From NCBI GenBank assembly GCA_031761405.1, contig JASEVX010000003.1:110251543-110315542 (forward strand): DNA of 64,000 nt. The letters are read 5' to 3'. How positions within the stretch are numbered: position 1 is the first letter of the stretch; the number at the start of each line of letters is the position of its first letter. Source of the DNA: Serripes groenlandicus. Taxonomy: Eukaryota > Mollusca > Bivalvia > Cardiida > Cardiidae. Shown in pieces: positions 1 to 10,737 of the stretch. The notes under the pieces are model-generated. The model did no database searches. It was given only the letters and a program-made list of their open reading frames with translations, and was not told where the DNA came from. Made by a program: the position numbers and the translations under genes.

Positions 1-1189
1 AAGGCGGTTTGATTGTATTTTTCTATTGCTCTTTTTTTTTTATTTATCTTCAATCAAAATGTTGTCCCTCAACATAAGTCGAAAATTTATAACAGTTATG
101 AAAGCTGTAATATCGAGTAAGGAACAACACTTGTTTGGTACTTCGGCTTGATGTTCCTACGTCTAGATTGAAGTAACCTACACTAAATGTAGGAATGTTC
201 GGGCGGGGGCTGGGGGGGGGGGGGGGGGGGGGGGGTATTCTCTGCGGCAGCTTTTCAAGATCTAGCTAGAATGCAGATAGGGAAGATTTCGGATTGTGAT
301 AGACCGGCGGCAAAAAACCTGATCTTATGTTGTAATCTCTTACATGGGAAAGAAAAATGTTTGTGTACTCAAAATCAACGTCATGGAGCAGGAACTGCCT
401 AAGAACTCTAATGTCTTATCGAATGGTCATTAGTAGGCCACACCCGTGTCCTGAATAGCTGGTATTTGATCTCTGTTCTTATACAGCTGAAGTTGTTTAA
501 TTCAGGTATGATGTCCTCTTGTTACAACCAAATTTCCTGGAAGCACAGTATATGTAGGTTGCTGACATTATTTTCTTTCAAGAAACGGGACACATGAGGT
601 GTCAGAGTATTAATAATGAAGGTTTAAATAAATATATGGTTAGAATGGGGATACTTCTTTCATGCGATTCAATTCATTTAATGACTCCTTGTTAACTTGA
701 TCTTTGTAGCTGACACCTCATCTATGATGTGTAATCCTGCCATGTCTTTTTTCTACTGATATCAGTGTAACACTGTCCATATAAGACATGTTCTATACAT
801 GATAAAAACAGCAGAAGTTTCTCTTTCCCCTGACCTTTATGTATGATGAAACCCCAAGCAAGAGAGAGAGGAAATTTAACACGTTTTGATGTGACTTTTT
901 ATTATGTTTTGCTAAGGTAGACAGGTGTTTCAACAGTAGGAAAAGGTGTAGATATCTGGTTAGAAAGAATTCCTCGGGAAGCAAACCTACATGTCATTAT
1001 CAAATTTATTTGACAGGAGTGTACCTGGGCCTGAAGGATACTGTATCTTTATCAGATGTATAGGCAGGTATAACGCCAGTGACCACACCATATACTAGAT
1101 TAACAAGGCCGTCCGACACATTTATATTCTTCGTAAGAACAGCCCTAGCTCCAAGTGCAACTGTCAGTTCTGTTTGAAGGCCCCAAACA
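1..1189. other. No gene seen; AT-rich single-copy-like DNA
   Basis: Apart from the poly-G tract at 212-235 I recognise no coding region or repeat. An 11-bp inverted repeat (ATGAGGTGTCA at 594-604, its complement at 711-721) is the only structure noticed and may be chance. Confidence 0.5.
212..235 (+). repeat. Poly-G homopolymer
   Basis: An uninterrupted run of about 24 G follows a G-rich lead-in. The exact length is uncertain because sequencing and assembly commonly misjudge such runs. It could form a G-quadruplex. Confidence 0.9.
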
Positions 1190-1625
1190 TATTTCTAAAC
1201 GTTTCATTAAATTCCATCCAATAGTTTTTAAACTATACTTCAGAAAATGAAAACTAACAAAGAGTAATGACTCTGTTATTATTCAAGATATAGTTAAGGG
1301 TTTGTAAACTGCATTTCAACTTATCAGTATTTTGTTTTAATACAATGCATTGATTAATTTAGCAGTAATGCTGGGTACAAGCAAATGTAACAAAGGGCAA
1401 CTACTATGTTATAAGTGAAAATATAGTACTGGTTCTCATTCAATGCAATTCCTCTCATTCTGCTTTACCATTGTATGAAGTTTTATTAAATTCCATCCAG
1501 TAGGTTTCAAGTTACGCTTCGGACAAGAAAATGTAAGACAGGGCAATAACTCTGTAATTAGTGAAGATGTAGTTATGGTTCTAATACAATGCAATTCCTC
1601 TCATTGTGCTTTACGTGGCATGATC
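1190..1625. repeat. Degenerate tandem repeat, unit about 135-143 bp
   Basis: Three diverged units can be aligned by the phrase 'aaagggcaataactctg' or its variants near 1258, 1391 and 1534, and by 'aatgcaattcctctcatt' in the last two. Period differences show indels. This looks like an old dispersed repeat rather than a gene. Confidence 0.6.
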
Positions 1626-2424
1626 AACACAATAGAACGTTTACCAAAGAAATAAAACACCTGAAACCCCACCCATCCTAATTTCAACAACTTCTCCTTG
1701 ACCAAGGAACGGTTTTCTAAAGAGTGTTACTTAGGTACTATTGATTTCCATAGAAAACTCTGGATATCATGGCAACGGAAATGACAAACTATAAAGATAG
1801 TATTGTTCAAAAGTACTGGTCAGGTTTGAGCAAGAGGCTCGTCAGAGTCAATTGTTGTAGTTGGCGACTTCCGCAGACACTCGTCTAAATCTAGACTGGA
1901 ATCAATCAATCGTCATTTATATAGTAGCTCTCCATTACTGAACACAAGTAAGGGTTCAGAGAGATATCTTGATAGTTGTAGATTATATATCATGTCAAGG
2001 AAAGAACATGTATCTGTTGATTTTTTTAAAAAGACTAATAGACTATTTCCAGCCATGTTCACAGCCCTCCAGTAATGAAACGTAACACACCTTCACTGGG
2101 ATCCGCGCCATTTTGTAAACTAAGGATATTCTTGCCGAAAACTAGACTGGAATCAGTGCCATAGCTTATTGCATTATTACATAATCCGCAATTAATTACC
2201 CCAAACTCTACTTCTTTGAGTTGCTTTCAATTTCGGGCACGGAGATATATCGTGTTTCCGAAACATGTCAAAAATGCCAAATCGCATTCATGAAATGTAT
2301 AAAACTGTAAATCTGTACTTCATACACGGATTCGATTCCCGGTCAAGATCTTTTATAGGAATATATTATAATGATTCAAACCTACTCATTTGAATTTGAG
2401 ATTTAATTGTCTTAAAATTATTTA
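1626..2424. other. No gene seen
   Basis: AT-rich DNA. The phrase 'ctagactggaatca' recurs at about 1891 and 2141. A tRNA-like B-box phrase (gattcgattcccgg) near 2328 hints at an old SINE end, but no complete element can be drawn. Confidence 0.4.
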
Positions 2425-2660
2425 TTTGTATGGTGTTTTACGCCGTTTTCAACTATAGTTTATTTATATTATGGCGTTTCCTGTGTAAGGTACCACTGTT
2501 TTATTTAACCTGACACTAACTAGTTAGTCGTAATGACAAACACACTCCTGTTTGCCAAGGAATTAAGCCATTAATTTGGTAGTACCTGGCCGGGAATTGA
2601 ACACACGACATCAAGCGCCCAAGATGGAAGCTCTACAATCTACACCATCCCATTAAGACG
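2425..2660 (-). mobile_element. SINE relic (family E type)
   Basis: On the plus strand it starts with the common SINE 3' block 'ttttacgccgttttcaac' followed by 'atggcgtttcc'. It ends in a tRNA-like head region ('ccgggaattgaacacacgac'), so the element reads on the minus strand. It is old and has no clear target-site duplication. Confidence 0.6.
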
Positions 2661-3059
2661 GTTTCCGATTAGACAATGAACATGTTAAGTTGTTTTTAGA
2701 AGATACATACATATCTCTGTTTCGTGATAAATGTTACTTATGATAAAACCATGCCAGATGAATCCCTAAAATCTGCAAGAAAAATATGTGTTTATTTTAA
2801 AAGTATTAATTAAAATCATTTAAAACCAGTCAAGGCAAGGATGACGCCCGGCATTTTGTTGTGTTTAAAAACCATAAAATGTAGATTGCACGGATGTTGT
2901 TCTGCTTTGATATTATAATTGGAAATTCAATATATTTGTCATTGTTATACAGAGAAAGATATGTATTAATTGCATAGAAATAACATCTAAAATATACTGT
3001 AAACAATAGGTGAGCCAAACGGGAACTACAAGATAACAGATGCGGATACCTAAGGAAAG

Positions 3060-3339
3060 ATTGATTTATTGGGGTTTAACGCCGTTTACAACAAATTGTC
3101 AGTCATCTTACGGCGGCCAGTTCATCTACTCATGTGTTTACTGTCTTTCTCACATTAGTATTCCACACAACATTCTTTCCGAGCAACTGGCTGCTTTTCC
3201 ACATATATATTTAGCCCATTTGTGGAATACGAATGACGCTTGTCACAGTGACTATTGTCAAACTTCAGAAAAAATGTTGACCGAGCTGGGGTTCAAACTC
3301 ACAGACGGCGCACAACCGACTAAGCTACCGGGGCTCAGA
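3060..3339 (-). mobile_element. SINE with Thr/Lys-like tRNA head
   Basis: The minus strand reads a tRNA-like head (GGTAGCTTAGTCGG A box; GTTTGAACCCC B box), a body, and the 3' block complementary to 'ggggtttaacgccg'. Near-identical 10-mers flank it (CTAAGGAAAG at 3050-3059, CTAAGGGAAG at 3340-3349), consistent with a target-site duplication. An open frame across it is not a gene. Confidence 0.75.
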
Positions 3340-3354
3340 CTAAGGGAAGTAATT

Positions 3355-3830
3355 TATTTGAAATGTTAGTATATCGGTGGACACCCATTCTGTGTTTAAA
3401 ATAATTATGACCCGCGAGAAAACCAACATTGCGTAACATATCGACCCGGATCAGCCTAAGCATGCCACGCAGGCTTACCCGGATAGACAATTTTCGCCTC
3501 CTGTGGATTTTCTGCTTCAGGAATCATTACTCTATACCTCTATGACCCTGAGACGGAATGTGTCGGCCCGGATCAGTCTGCTCGGACTCCGCAGGCTGAT
3601 CTCGGTCGATACATTACGCAGATGCCATAATGTTGGTTTTCTCGCGTGATGGCTCAATTATAATGCATTCAACTTCTTTATCACTCAGGATACGGACATA
3701 ACACAGTGATATTAATATGTGTATTTGTTATACTTTTGTGATAACTAAATCCATGTCACAATATAATCCGTGATCTGCAGTTAGCCCTTTGCTGGCACTC
3801 TCTGTGCATTTACTTCTAAATATTTTCGCA
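3355..3830 (+). repeat. Dispersed repeat M, copy 1, split by MITE-A
   Basis: The flanks 'agtatatcggtggacaccca' (near 3369) and 'aatataatccgtgatctgc' (near 3759) recur in the same order at 25936-26090. Here a family A element lies between the two blocks and there it does not, so this copy is an older repeat carrying a later insertion. Confidence 0.65.
3409..3655 (+). mobile_element. MITE family A copy
   Basis: Long inverted ends (left GACCCGCGAGAAAACC, slightly deleted; right GGTTTTCTCGCGTGATGGCTC) enclose the family core 'ggatcagcctaagcatgcc ... ctctatacctctatgaccc'. AATTAT flanks both sides (3403-3408 and 3656-3661), a plausible target-site duplication. No coding capacity, so it must be mobilised in trans. 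Confidence 0.85.
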
Positions 3831-4501
3831 TAGAGGTTCATTTGGGATCCTCTTCCAAGATTGTTCATCACATTCTGATCCATTTAAAAAACACGGCCAC
3901 CAAGGTGCGGTGCTGGTTTTCATTCAAATGTATAGTGTAGACACATTGAAAACATATGAAATTGTATTGAACCAGGCGAGAGATATACATGTAGCACCAC
4001 CATTGCGTGCTTTGTTGTTCATAATACTCAAATGTTAATGACAATCATTTAGTTGGATCAGGGTTATTTCACTTGAATTTAATCGTAAGAATTGAAATCA
4101 AATTAACATGTTTTAAACAGGATTTATCGGTTATAGTTATTCATATGATAATGACATAAATCTAAGTAGGGAATTCCACGACTCGGGTGCTTTCTCGTGT
4201 CGAAGCTACATAGACAATCCTCACTAAACTTTTCTTCATAGACTTGTTTGGAAATATTTAAGACTTATGTATTCAATTTATACTTTTTTCTATTTTTCAA
4301 TAATAATTATTTTTTCAAACCAAAATTTAGAATAAACTGTGTAATTATAAAACTTTATTTATGAAATTTAAAATTTCTGTTCATTCTCCTCTTAAATATT
4401 GTGTAAAAAATGTTTGTATGTAACAAGATACGTTTATATATATATACGTTAATACAATTCTGTCCTGTTCTATTCTGTTCTTGTTTGGAAGTATAAAATA
4501 C
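3831..4501. other. No gene seen
   Basis: AT-rich DNA with no recognised repeat or coding stretch. Confidence 0.45.
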
Positions 4502-4507
4502 CACGGG

Positions 4508-4741
4508 GGGATGCAGCCGTGGTCGAGTGGTTAGCGTCGGGGATTTGGAACTTGGCGTCCAGGGCTCGATCCCCGTCGTGGCGGTCACGATGGACTGCCC
4601 ACAGGCAGGGCACATTTCGTAAGCTAGTACTGGTTTGTTTACCCAGGGATTTTAATTAGAGAACTGTCGCCTTGATGTTACTGAAATATTTTGAAAATGA
4701 CGTAAAATCCCTCTAAAACTAAACACAACAAACAAAAAACA
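4508..4741 (+). mobile_element. SINE with Ser/Leu-like tRNA head
   Basis: The head 'ccgtggtcgagtggttagcg' matches a class II tRNA A box, and 'ggctcgatcccc' is the B box. The tail is A-rich with AAC steps (4725-4741). CACGGG occurs just before (4502-4507) and just after (4740-4745), a short candidate duplication. It is not a functional tRNA because no closed acceptor stem is visible. Confidence 0.75.
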
Positions 4742-4745
4742 CGGG

Positions 4746-5484
4746 TCAAAATTCTTAGAATACTTGGGTAACGTTTCGTTTGTATTGCCTTGACATCAAC
4801 ATACTACATGTTCGGCAGCAATAATTTGTCATTAAAAACTGCTATGGCGAATATTTACACCTTTTTCACGTGGACATAAGTACATTCGACAACAGATATT
4901 CGAACCTTTACCGGATTGCCGAAAGTAGACATTAGCTCCTTCGTAGATTTCCGATATTTATAATAATTCTTTATTTAATGTTTCAATTTAAAGTATGAAT
5001 TAATTTTTCGGCAAGATCAGTATATTTTTTTTTAAAAATAGTATCTGTACATGTCTTGAATGAGAAAAAAATAAATTTCTTTGAATCAGCACATTTCATT
5101 ACACCTGTTCCCGCATGCAGCCAAGTTGCAGTTATATGAACTAGCGATTGAATAGACTGGAAAACGTTGTGGAAAAAATGAGAAATATTTCATATTCGCA
5201 ATTCCAACTCTGTTTTGAAAACATGTTATGAAAATCTGCAAAATACATATTAAAGGTAATAAAGATAAACGCAATAATATTTATCAACTGGCAACTTATG
5301 TGCTCATAGAAATAACGCTGTAATTCATGGTAGTATCCATCATCAATAAAGGAACCATTGAATCAGCGAGGGTAAATAGTTAATTACAGTCATGTCATCG
5401 TCTGGGATGAGATATGTGTGGGGAGTTCGAAGATAAATGGAATCCTCAGCATGGGAAAAGGGTAAAAGTTTGCTTTGTGAACAG
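4746..5484. other. No gene seen
   Basis: AT-rich DNA with several A or T runs and no recognised element. Confidence 0.45.
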
Positions 5485-5643
5485 AGTAGATCCAGATCAG
5501 TCTGTGCATCTACACAGTCAAATTGAGATCTACAATGTCCACTAATTACTTACACAAGCGTGTTAAAATATTCGGTCAACTTGTGTAGATTCTAGTAAGC
5601 AGATGTACAGAAGGATCTAAACATACACTCTTTATAAATGCCA
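5485..5643 (+). repeat. Dispersed repeat J, copy 1
   Basis: Starts with 'gatccagatcagtctgtgca' and ends near 'gatgtacagaaggatct'. The same order of phrases (gatccagatca, tgcatccac, acttgtg, ctgataagac) occurs at 62526-62692, and the second half at 26342-26430. It carries no coding frame. Confidence 0.5.
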
Positions 5644-5675
5644 ATTTGAACCATTCCCAATATACGGGCTCATTT

Positions 5676-5936
5676 GAGCCGTCTCGCGAGACAACCAACA
5701 TTATCGCCTCTGCGTAATGATTCGACCCAGATCAGCCTGCGCAGTCCGCGCAGACTGATCCGGGCCGACACATTCCGTCTCAGGGGGATAGAGGTATAAA
5801 GTAATGATTCCTGAAACAGAAAATCCACAGGAGAGGAAACGTGTCTATCCGGGTAAGCCTGTGCGGCATGCTTAGGCTGATCTGGGTCGATATATTACGC
5901 AGAGTCCACAATGTTGGTTTTCTCGCGGGACGGCTC
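5676..5936 (-). mobile_element. MITE family A copy
   Basis: Full-length copy with ends GAGCCGTCTCGCGAGA and CTCGCGGGACGGCTC. The core runs in the reverse order (gcgcagactgatccgggccg first, gcatgcttaggctgatc last). The left outer end differs from consensus by a few changes. Confidence 0.88.
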
Positions 5937-5937
5937 A

Positions 5938-6314
5938 ATTATCGTAGGATTGTTATCTGATAGCTTCGATTTTTAAAAGTGAAAAATTTATACAAGGAAG
6001 TCAAGCATCTCTTTTGAGCATTTTTCATTTATCAGGCAAGCAATTAAAACTGCTTCTGCGTTGATTTCTTGCTATGGTTTCATCACTGGCTACCTTTTCA
6101 TTATGAAATTGTGAATGCTGCACACATCTAGCGATCGCTCGAACTCATCGATACACTCAAAGTAATAAGTCGGCCAAGTTCGACTTCCAGTTATCGAGAG
6201 TTCATTGTGCTTTGTTTATTTTATCAGAAATATTTATCCTGGGTTTGTTATCATATTTACCTTATCGCACATCCACACACACTCATTATATATATATATA
6301 TATTTAACACTCCT
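5938..6314. other. No gene seen; short TA repeat
   Basis: AT-rich DNA ending in a (TA)n microsatellite at about 6287-6303. No coding region is recognised. Confidence 0.5.
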
Positions 6315-6564
6315 TATATATTTGTTTGTTTGTTTTATTGGGGTTTTACGCCGCTTTCAACATTATTTCAGTTATATCACGGCGACAGTTCACTTATTCA
6401 TGATCCCTTGGTAAACAAACCAGTACAAGGCTAGAAAATGTGCCTTTTCTAAGCGCACTCCACCATGACCGCAGTGCCACGACTGGGGATCTAACGCTGA
6501 ACACCCGGGTTCAAATCCCCGAGGCTAACCACTCGACCACAGCGGGTTCCTATATATTTGTTTG
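6315..6564 (-). mobile_element. SINE with Ser-like head and exact 14-bp duplication
   Basis: The minus strand begins with 'cgctgtggtcgagtggtta' (A box) and ends in a GTTTGTTTG-type tail region. The 14-mer TATATATTTGTTTG is found at 6315-6328 and again at 6551-6564, so the insert is 6329-6550. This is direct evidence of LINE-type target-primed insertion. Confidence 0.85.
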
Positions 6565-6617
6565 AATACGCCTGTTATTCTTATATGATTATATTTGAAA
6601 TATCCCTTATATATCAG

Positions 6618-6775
6618 TTTGATTTGTGGCGTTATTCCGCTTTCAATAGTGTTTCGGTTATATCACGGCTTGTCCACGCTTAGTTCCGTGTGTACTCATG
6701 AAAGAATTTGGTATGACTCGACCAACGATCGAACCCTGATCTAGGTGGACGTGCTGACCCGATTCAAATGCTAGA
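6618..6775 (-). mobile_element. SINE relic
   Basis: Contains the block 'ttattccgctttcaatag' followed by 'ggttatatcacggc', and toward the right a tRNA-like end 'cgatcgaaccctgatct'. It is shorter and more diverged than its neighbours. Confidence 0.6.
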
Positions 6776-6827
6776 CACATACATGTACACAGACGATTAT
6801 CGACATTCGGGCTTTGGGGATCAACAA

Positions 6828-7060
6828 TTTGTTTGTTTGTTTGTTTGTTTTATTTGGGTTTTATGGCGTTTTCAACATTATGTCAGGTATATCACGGGGC
6901 TAGTTCACTTATTCATGATCCCTGGGTAAACATTCCAGTACTATGCTAGACAATGTGCATTGCCCAAAGGAACCATAGGCGTTGCGCCGCGACTGGGGAT
7001 CGAACCCGGAACGCCCGGTGACAGAACCCTGACGCTAACCACTTGGTCACGTTGGTTACC
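6828..7060 (-). mobile_element. SINE with Ser-like head and 14-15 bp duplication
   Basis: Same family as 6329-6550. TTTGGGGATCAACAA at 6813-6827 and TTTGGGATCAACAA at 7061-7074 flank it, differing by one G. Both internal Pol III promoter boxes remain readable. Confidence 0.85.
6996..7049 (-). promoter_or_regulatory. Internal Pol III promoter (A and B boxes) of SINE
   Basis: On the minus strand the A box region is GACCAAGTGG (about 7039-7048) and the B box is GGTTCGATCCC (6996-7006), matching GGTTCRANNCC. Such boxes recruit TFIIIC in tRNA genes and SINEs. Activity is not shown. Confidence 0.65.
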
Positions 7061-7364
7061 TTTGGGATCAACAAACACGCTGATAGGTTCGAGCCTGTAC
7101 TTCGACTGACAAGGATATTTCCACAAAAACCTTTCCTACATACTACAAATATGCAGCTGATGTCTCCCAAAACATCAAGGCAAAACAATTGGAAACTCTG
7201 TTTACATTGAAGTGTAACTATTGAATTACAGAGTTTGAAATCATTGTGGCAAAATGTGAAATTTATCATTATGAGATATTTCTCCTTTTACCGAAATGTT
7301 GTCAAATAAGTTGTCGATTGAAATTGTGTCTACAGGTGGGAAAGTATTAACGTTATTGTGATTA

Positions 7365-7594
7365 TTAAGCCTTTCCCTCATATAGACGCTTTCTGACGCC
7401 TCTGCAGCAGACGGCTTTTTGAAAACATAGTGACAAAAGAAGAAATTGCTCAAAACGAGCAATTTCTTCTTTTGACACAATGTTTACCACTTTTAGTCAT
7501 AGGTTATCCATTCAATTATAGAGATTTTCTTTTATTTGTCAAAATATGTTCAAAGTCGTCCGCTGCAGAATTGTCGTATGAGGGAAAGGGTTAA
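7365..7594 (+). mobile_element. MITE family B, full length, TTAA both sides
   Basis: TTAA at 7365-7368 and 7591-7594 bounds the element. The ends are GCCTTTCCCTCATA and TATGAGGGAAAGGG. A perfect 17-bp stem with loop AAAAC sits at 7435-7473 (arm AAAAGAAGAAATTGCTC). TTAA target sites with CCY-type ends are typical of piggyBac elements. No transposase is present. Confidence 0.9.
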
Positions 7595-7806
7595 GCATAC
7601 AGAGGTCGGATTATGATTAAAATTCCGACGATGTTTTAATATGTATACAGGCTGATCGTAATCGGAGTTAGTTAATTAAGAGTTCTGAGTCCCCCCGGTC
7701 GGGTCATACCAAAGACGTTGACAATGGTAGTGATGGCTTGGCGTTCAGGGATGCCGGGTTAGCATTACAACTGACTGGCCCGGTGTCAGAATAAATGTAC
7801 CAGTTG

Positions 7807-8074
7807 TTTGTTTGTTTGTTTGGAGTTTAACGCCGCTTTCAACAGCTTTGGTCATATCACGGCGGTCAGTGCACCTACCCATGTTTTCCTGGCTTTCCCA
7901 CACCAGTACTTACACAACATTCTTTCGAAGCCACTGACTACTTTCTCACATAGGTCAGAGGTGAGAGGCAATGGAAAACATCGCCCGAAAGAATGTCGCC
8001 GCAACCGGGTATCGAACCCGTGACCTCCAGATCACGAGTCAGATACGCTATCAATTGAGCTACCCGGCCGGGTC
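7807..8074 (-). mobile_element. SINE with tRNA head, nested in SINE F
   Basis: An exact 11-bp duplication, TGTACCAGTTG, lies at 7796-7806 and 8075-8085. The minus strand starts 'ccgggtagctcaattgatag', the best-preserved tRNA-like head in the window, and ends in a GTTTGTTT-type tail. The split host element gives the order of insertion. Confidence 0.9.
8008..8062 (-). promoter_or_regulatory. Internal Pol III promoter of nested SINE
   Basis: Minus strand: A box TAGCTCAATTGATAG (8048-8062) and B box GGTTCGATACC (8008-8018). Their order and spacing are as in a tRNA gene. Loss of tRNA folding beyond the boxes and the long extra body argue for a SINE. Confidence 0.7.
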
Positions 8075-8168
8075 TGTACCAGTTGTACTGGAAATTTACC
8101 TAGGAAACGCAGTGATATAACTGAACATCTGTTGACAGCGGCATAAAACACCAAATAATCAATCAACC

Positions 8169-9906
8169 GTTCTGTGTAAGCCGACGGTTTTGTATTTCCG
8201 ACGAGTGTAGAAAGAGATTAGCCGGCCAATCCGAACAGTCAGACCAGGCTCTGCAATGTTCGTCGAATAGTCAAAGAAGGTTTCAAGAAGGCTTCTGCTA
8301 TCATGACTATTTTGGTTGTTGAATTCGCACGCATATCAATTTAATCACGGCGTTTCCTGAGTGAAACATTCTTAGTACGATATTTTACTCGAATCGCTGA
8401 TTTAAAATAGTTCTCAATCGGATAGGAAAGTAATAGGGACCAGTGTTTTTAACATTATCGCAACTGCGGGAATTAAAAAAATAAATACTTAAAACATTGG
8501 AAGTATATATTTCGTTGTAAAATGTATCATACTTATTATTTTAACAATCGCAACTGTTATTTGTATTGGTCATGTACATTTAATTTATCATTATAACGTC
8601 TCCTAGTATTGCCCCATTATCAATAAATGTCAAGGTTTAAAGTAATATCCTATATCACGGTGATTGATCGCACCGTGCAACAAGTATGCAATTTTATCGT
8701 AATTTCCATTTAATTCAGACACTCCCGTATGTTGGTTTTCGTGTGGCAAGTCCAAAATACTGTTGATCAAGAATGGCAAAAATAAATGCCAATGCTAACA
8801 AAGTAAGTGTAATCCATGATGTGCGCTAGGAATACTTTATATACACCATTTGTTTATTCTCGTTTCCTTTTATAATTTATATCCATGATAATATACATTA
8901 TATTGCAAAACGTAGGGCAATTTAGTAATTTGCAAATGATTTAATGTGTTTTTAGGTATTTTGTATAACATGTCCAAAAGAGTTTGTGTTATATGAAAAC
9001 GGAATAATGTTCTCTAATGCCATACAGTGATTTCGTCATAATTGTAAGAACCTTTTCCCAGTAAATATAGATAGATATGCCATTGCTAAATTATAGCGCT
9101 ACTTAAATTACGCATTGTGTAAGGGATCTAAAGATGCGGCAATACAAAATACTTACAACAACATTAACTAAGTCATTCTCATTTATCATCAAAGTGATTA
9201 ATTATGATAAATATAATTTTATTTTTTTAGAAGTACAATCACTATAATGAATTGAATATATTTTGATATGAATGCGATAGTCAGCTGTTCTAAACAATCT
9301 TTTCTTTCATTACTGTTTGTCGTCTTTATTTTAATTTCTGATGCTTTTTTGCATAATTATAACCTCAATTGAGGCGGAGGCGGCAAATAGAGTTAACGAT
9401 AAATACCTTGTAATGCATTGTTTCCGTCTGGATATCCAGTAGTTGAAGGCCATAGCATATGTAATTATAACCCAGATTCACTTTCGAAACAATATCATTT
9501 AACGAAGAGGCGTTTTCGTCTGTCTTTGTCTATACCTAAAATCCAGTGGTACGGTATATAACAGAACGCTGTAGTTCCTATAGTCACGAACTCAACGCCG
9601 TAACTATAGCGAGTTTCCTATACACACGACGACGCTTCTATCAGCTAGCTGACTACTGTAGAATGGCGTAACGGTTGTTCGCTTACTGCCTTTAATCATT
9701 ATAAGTCTTGATTTGTAAAGCAGCGCTGGCGCTATCATCGACCTCAAAAGGCAAACATTGCCGGTATGGTGAATGCAGTAGGTTGTGTCTTTAATGTCTC
9801 ACTCCCGTTAACACTCTGAAAAGGAAGTTGAATTTGTATTAGGACTAGGAATTAACTTGTTTCATTCCTTTTATTACTCGACGATATTGACTCGAATCTT
9901 ACGAAT
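8169..9906. other. No gene seen
   Basis: A long AT-rich stretch. A short SINE-like phrase (aatttaatcacggcgtttcc, near 8338) is the only repeat trace I find. No open frame has recognisable content. Confidence 0.45.
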
Positions 9907-10161
9907 GAACCGTCCCATGAGAAAACCAACATTGCGTAAAGTATCGACACGAATCAGCCTAGGCATGCCGCGCAGGCTAACCCGGACAGACGCTGTTCAC
10001 TTTCTGTGGATTTTTCTGTTTCAGAAACCATTTCTCTATATCTCTATCCCCCTGAGACGGCATGTGACGTCCCGGATTAGCTTGCGCGGACTGCGCAGGC
10101 TAATCTGGGTCGATACAATACGCAGAGTCCATAGTGGTGTTTTTTTCGCGTGAGACGGCTC
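9907..10161 (+). mobile_element. MITE family A copy
   Basis: Ends GAACCGTCCCATGAGAAAAC and CGCGTGAGACGGCTC with the full core between them. The frames here that read through 'SLGMPRRLTRTD' are recurring family A translations, not genes. Confidence 0.85.
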
Positions 10162-10171
10162 AAATGTGTGA

Positions 10172-10600
10172 CTTGCTTATAGAAAACATACATGATTACA
10201 TATATGACGCACAGTTAAAATTTGATGAAAATAATTCGACAGCGATTTGGGGATTCTTGATGCATCTGCTTATAGGGAAGACATATGCTCGTCTGTGCAT
10301 CTGTGCGGGTCTCAACCGGTCATTCATCGTCCGTATAAATTTCATTTAGTCATCAATGCATCGATTAATTTATATTTTACACATCAAATGAGTGTTTTGT
10401 TTATAGAAAATAAACATCTTCAGGTATACGACACACTGCTTAAATTTGATGAAAATACACATTTGTCTAAATAGTATGGGCAGCGATTCGGGAAGTCTGA
10501 GTATAGGGAAGACATATGCTCGTCTGTGCATCCGCGCAGTCTCATCCGTGTATTCACCGTCCGTATATATTTTATGTAGTCATCAACGCATCGTTTGACA
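10172..10600 (+). repeat. Tandem duplication, unit about 230 bp
   Basis: The phrase 'gggaagacatatgctcgtct' occurs twice about 231 bp apart (near 10275 and 10506). It is preceded in both by 'aaatttgatgaaaata' and followed by 'catccgtat'-type sequence and 'tagtcatcaa'. The two units differ at many positions, so the duplication is old. It abuts the family A copy. Confidence 0.75.
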
Positions 10601-10737
10601 AAAATACTAGAACTGTAGCCCAATTAGTTTTACGTCAAGTTGCCGTTATATGTTTCCGTTACGGGAACACCGATATCGCTAGACGTAGATTCCAAAGGTC
10701 AGAAGCAGGTTAACATTGTCGGATAATACACTATACT

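Larger units (their letters stand above)
7690..8168 (+). mobile_element. SINE family F, interrupted by another SINE
   Basis: The left part ('cgggtcatacc', 'ttagcattacaactgactgg') and the right part ('cagtgatataactgaaca', tail 'caccaaataatcaatcaa') together match the family F elements at 12994-13170 and 31595-31790. The minus-strand SINE 7807-8074 is inserted between them. Confidence 0.8.

Noticed and set aside
3040..3369. 109-codon frame
   Set aside because: Lies across a SINE with tRNA-like head and target-site duplication.
4508..4590. Possible tRNA-Ser gene
   Set aside because: A and B boxes are present, but I see no closed acceptor stem or normal anticodon arm, and a SINE body with A-rich tail follows.
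8000..8074. Possible tRNA-Thr/Lys gene on the minus strand
   Set aside because: The tRNA-like part is the head of a 268-bp unit bounded by an 11-bp duplication, hence a SINE.
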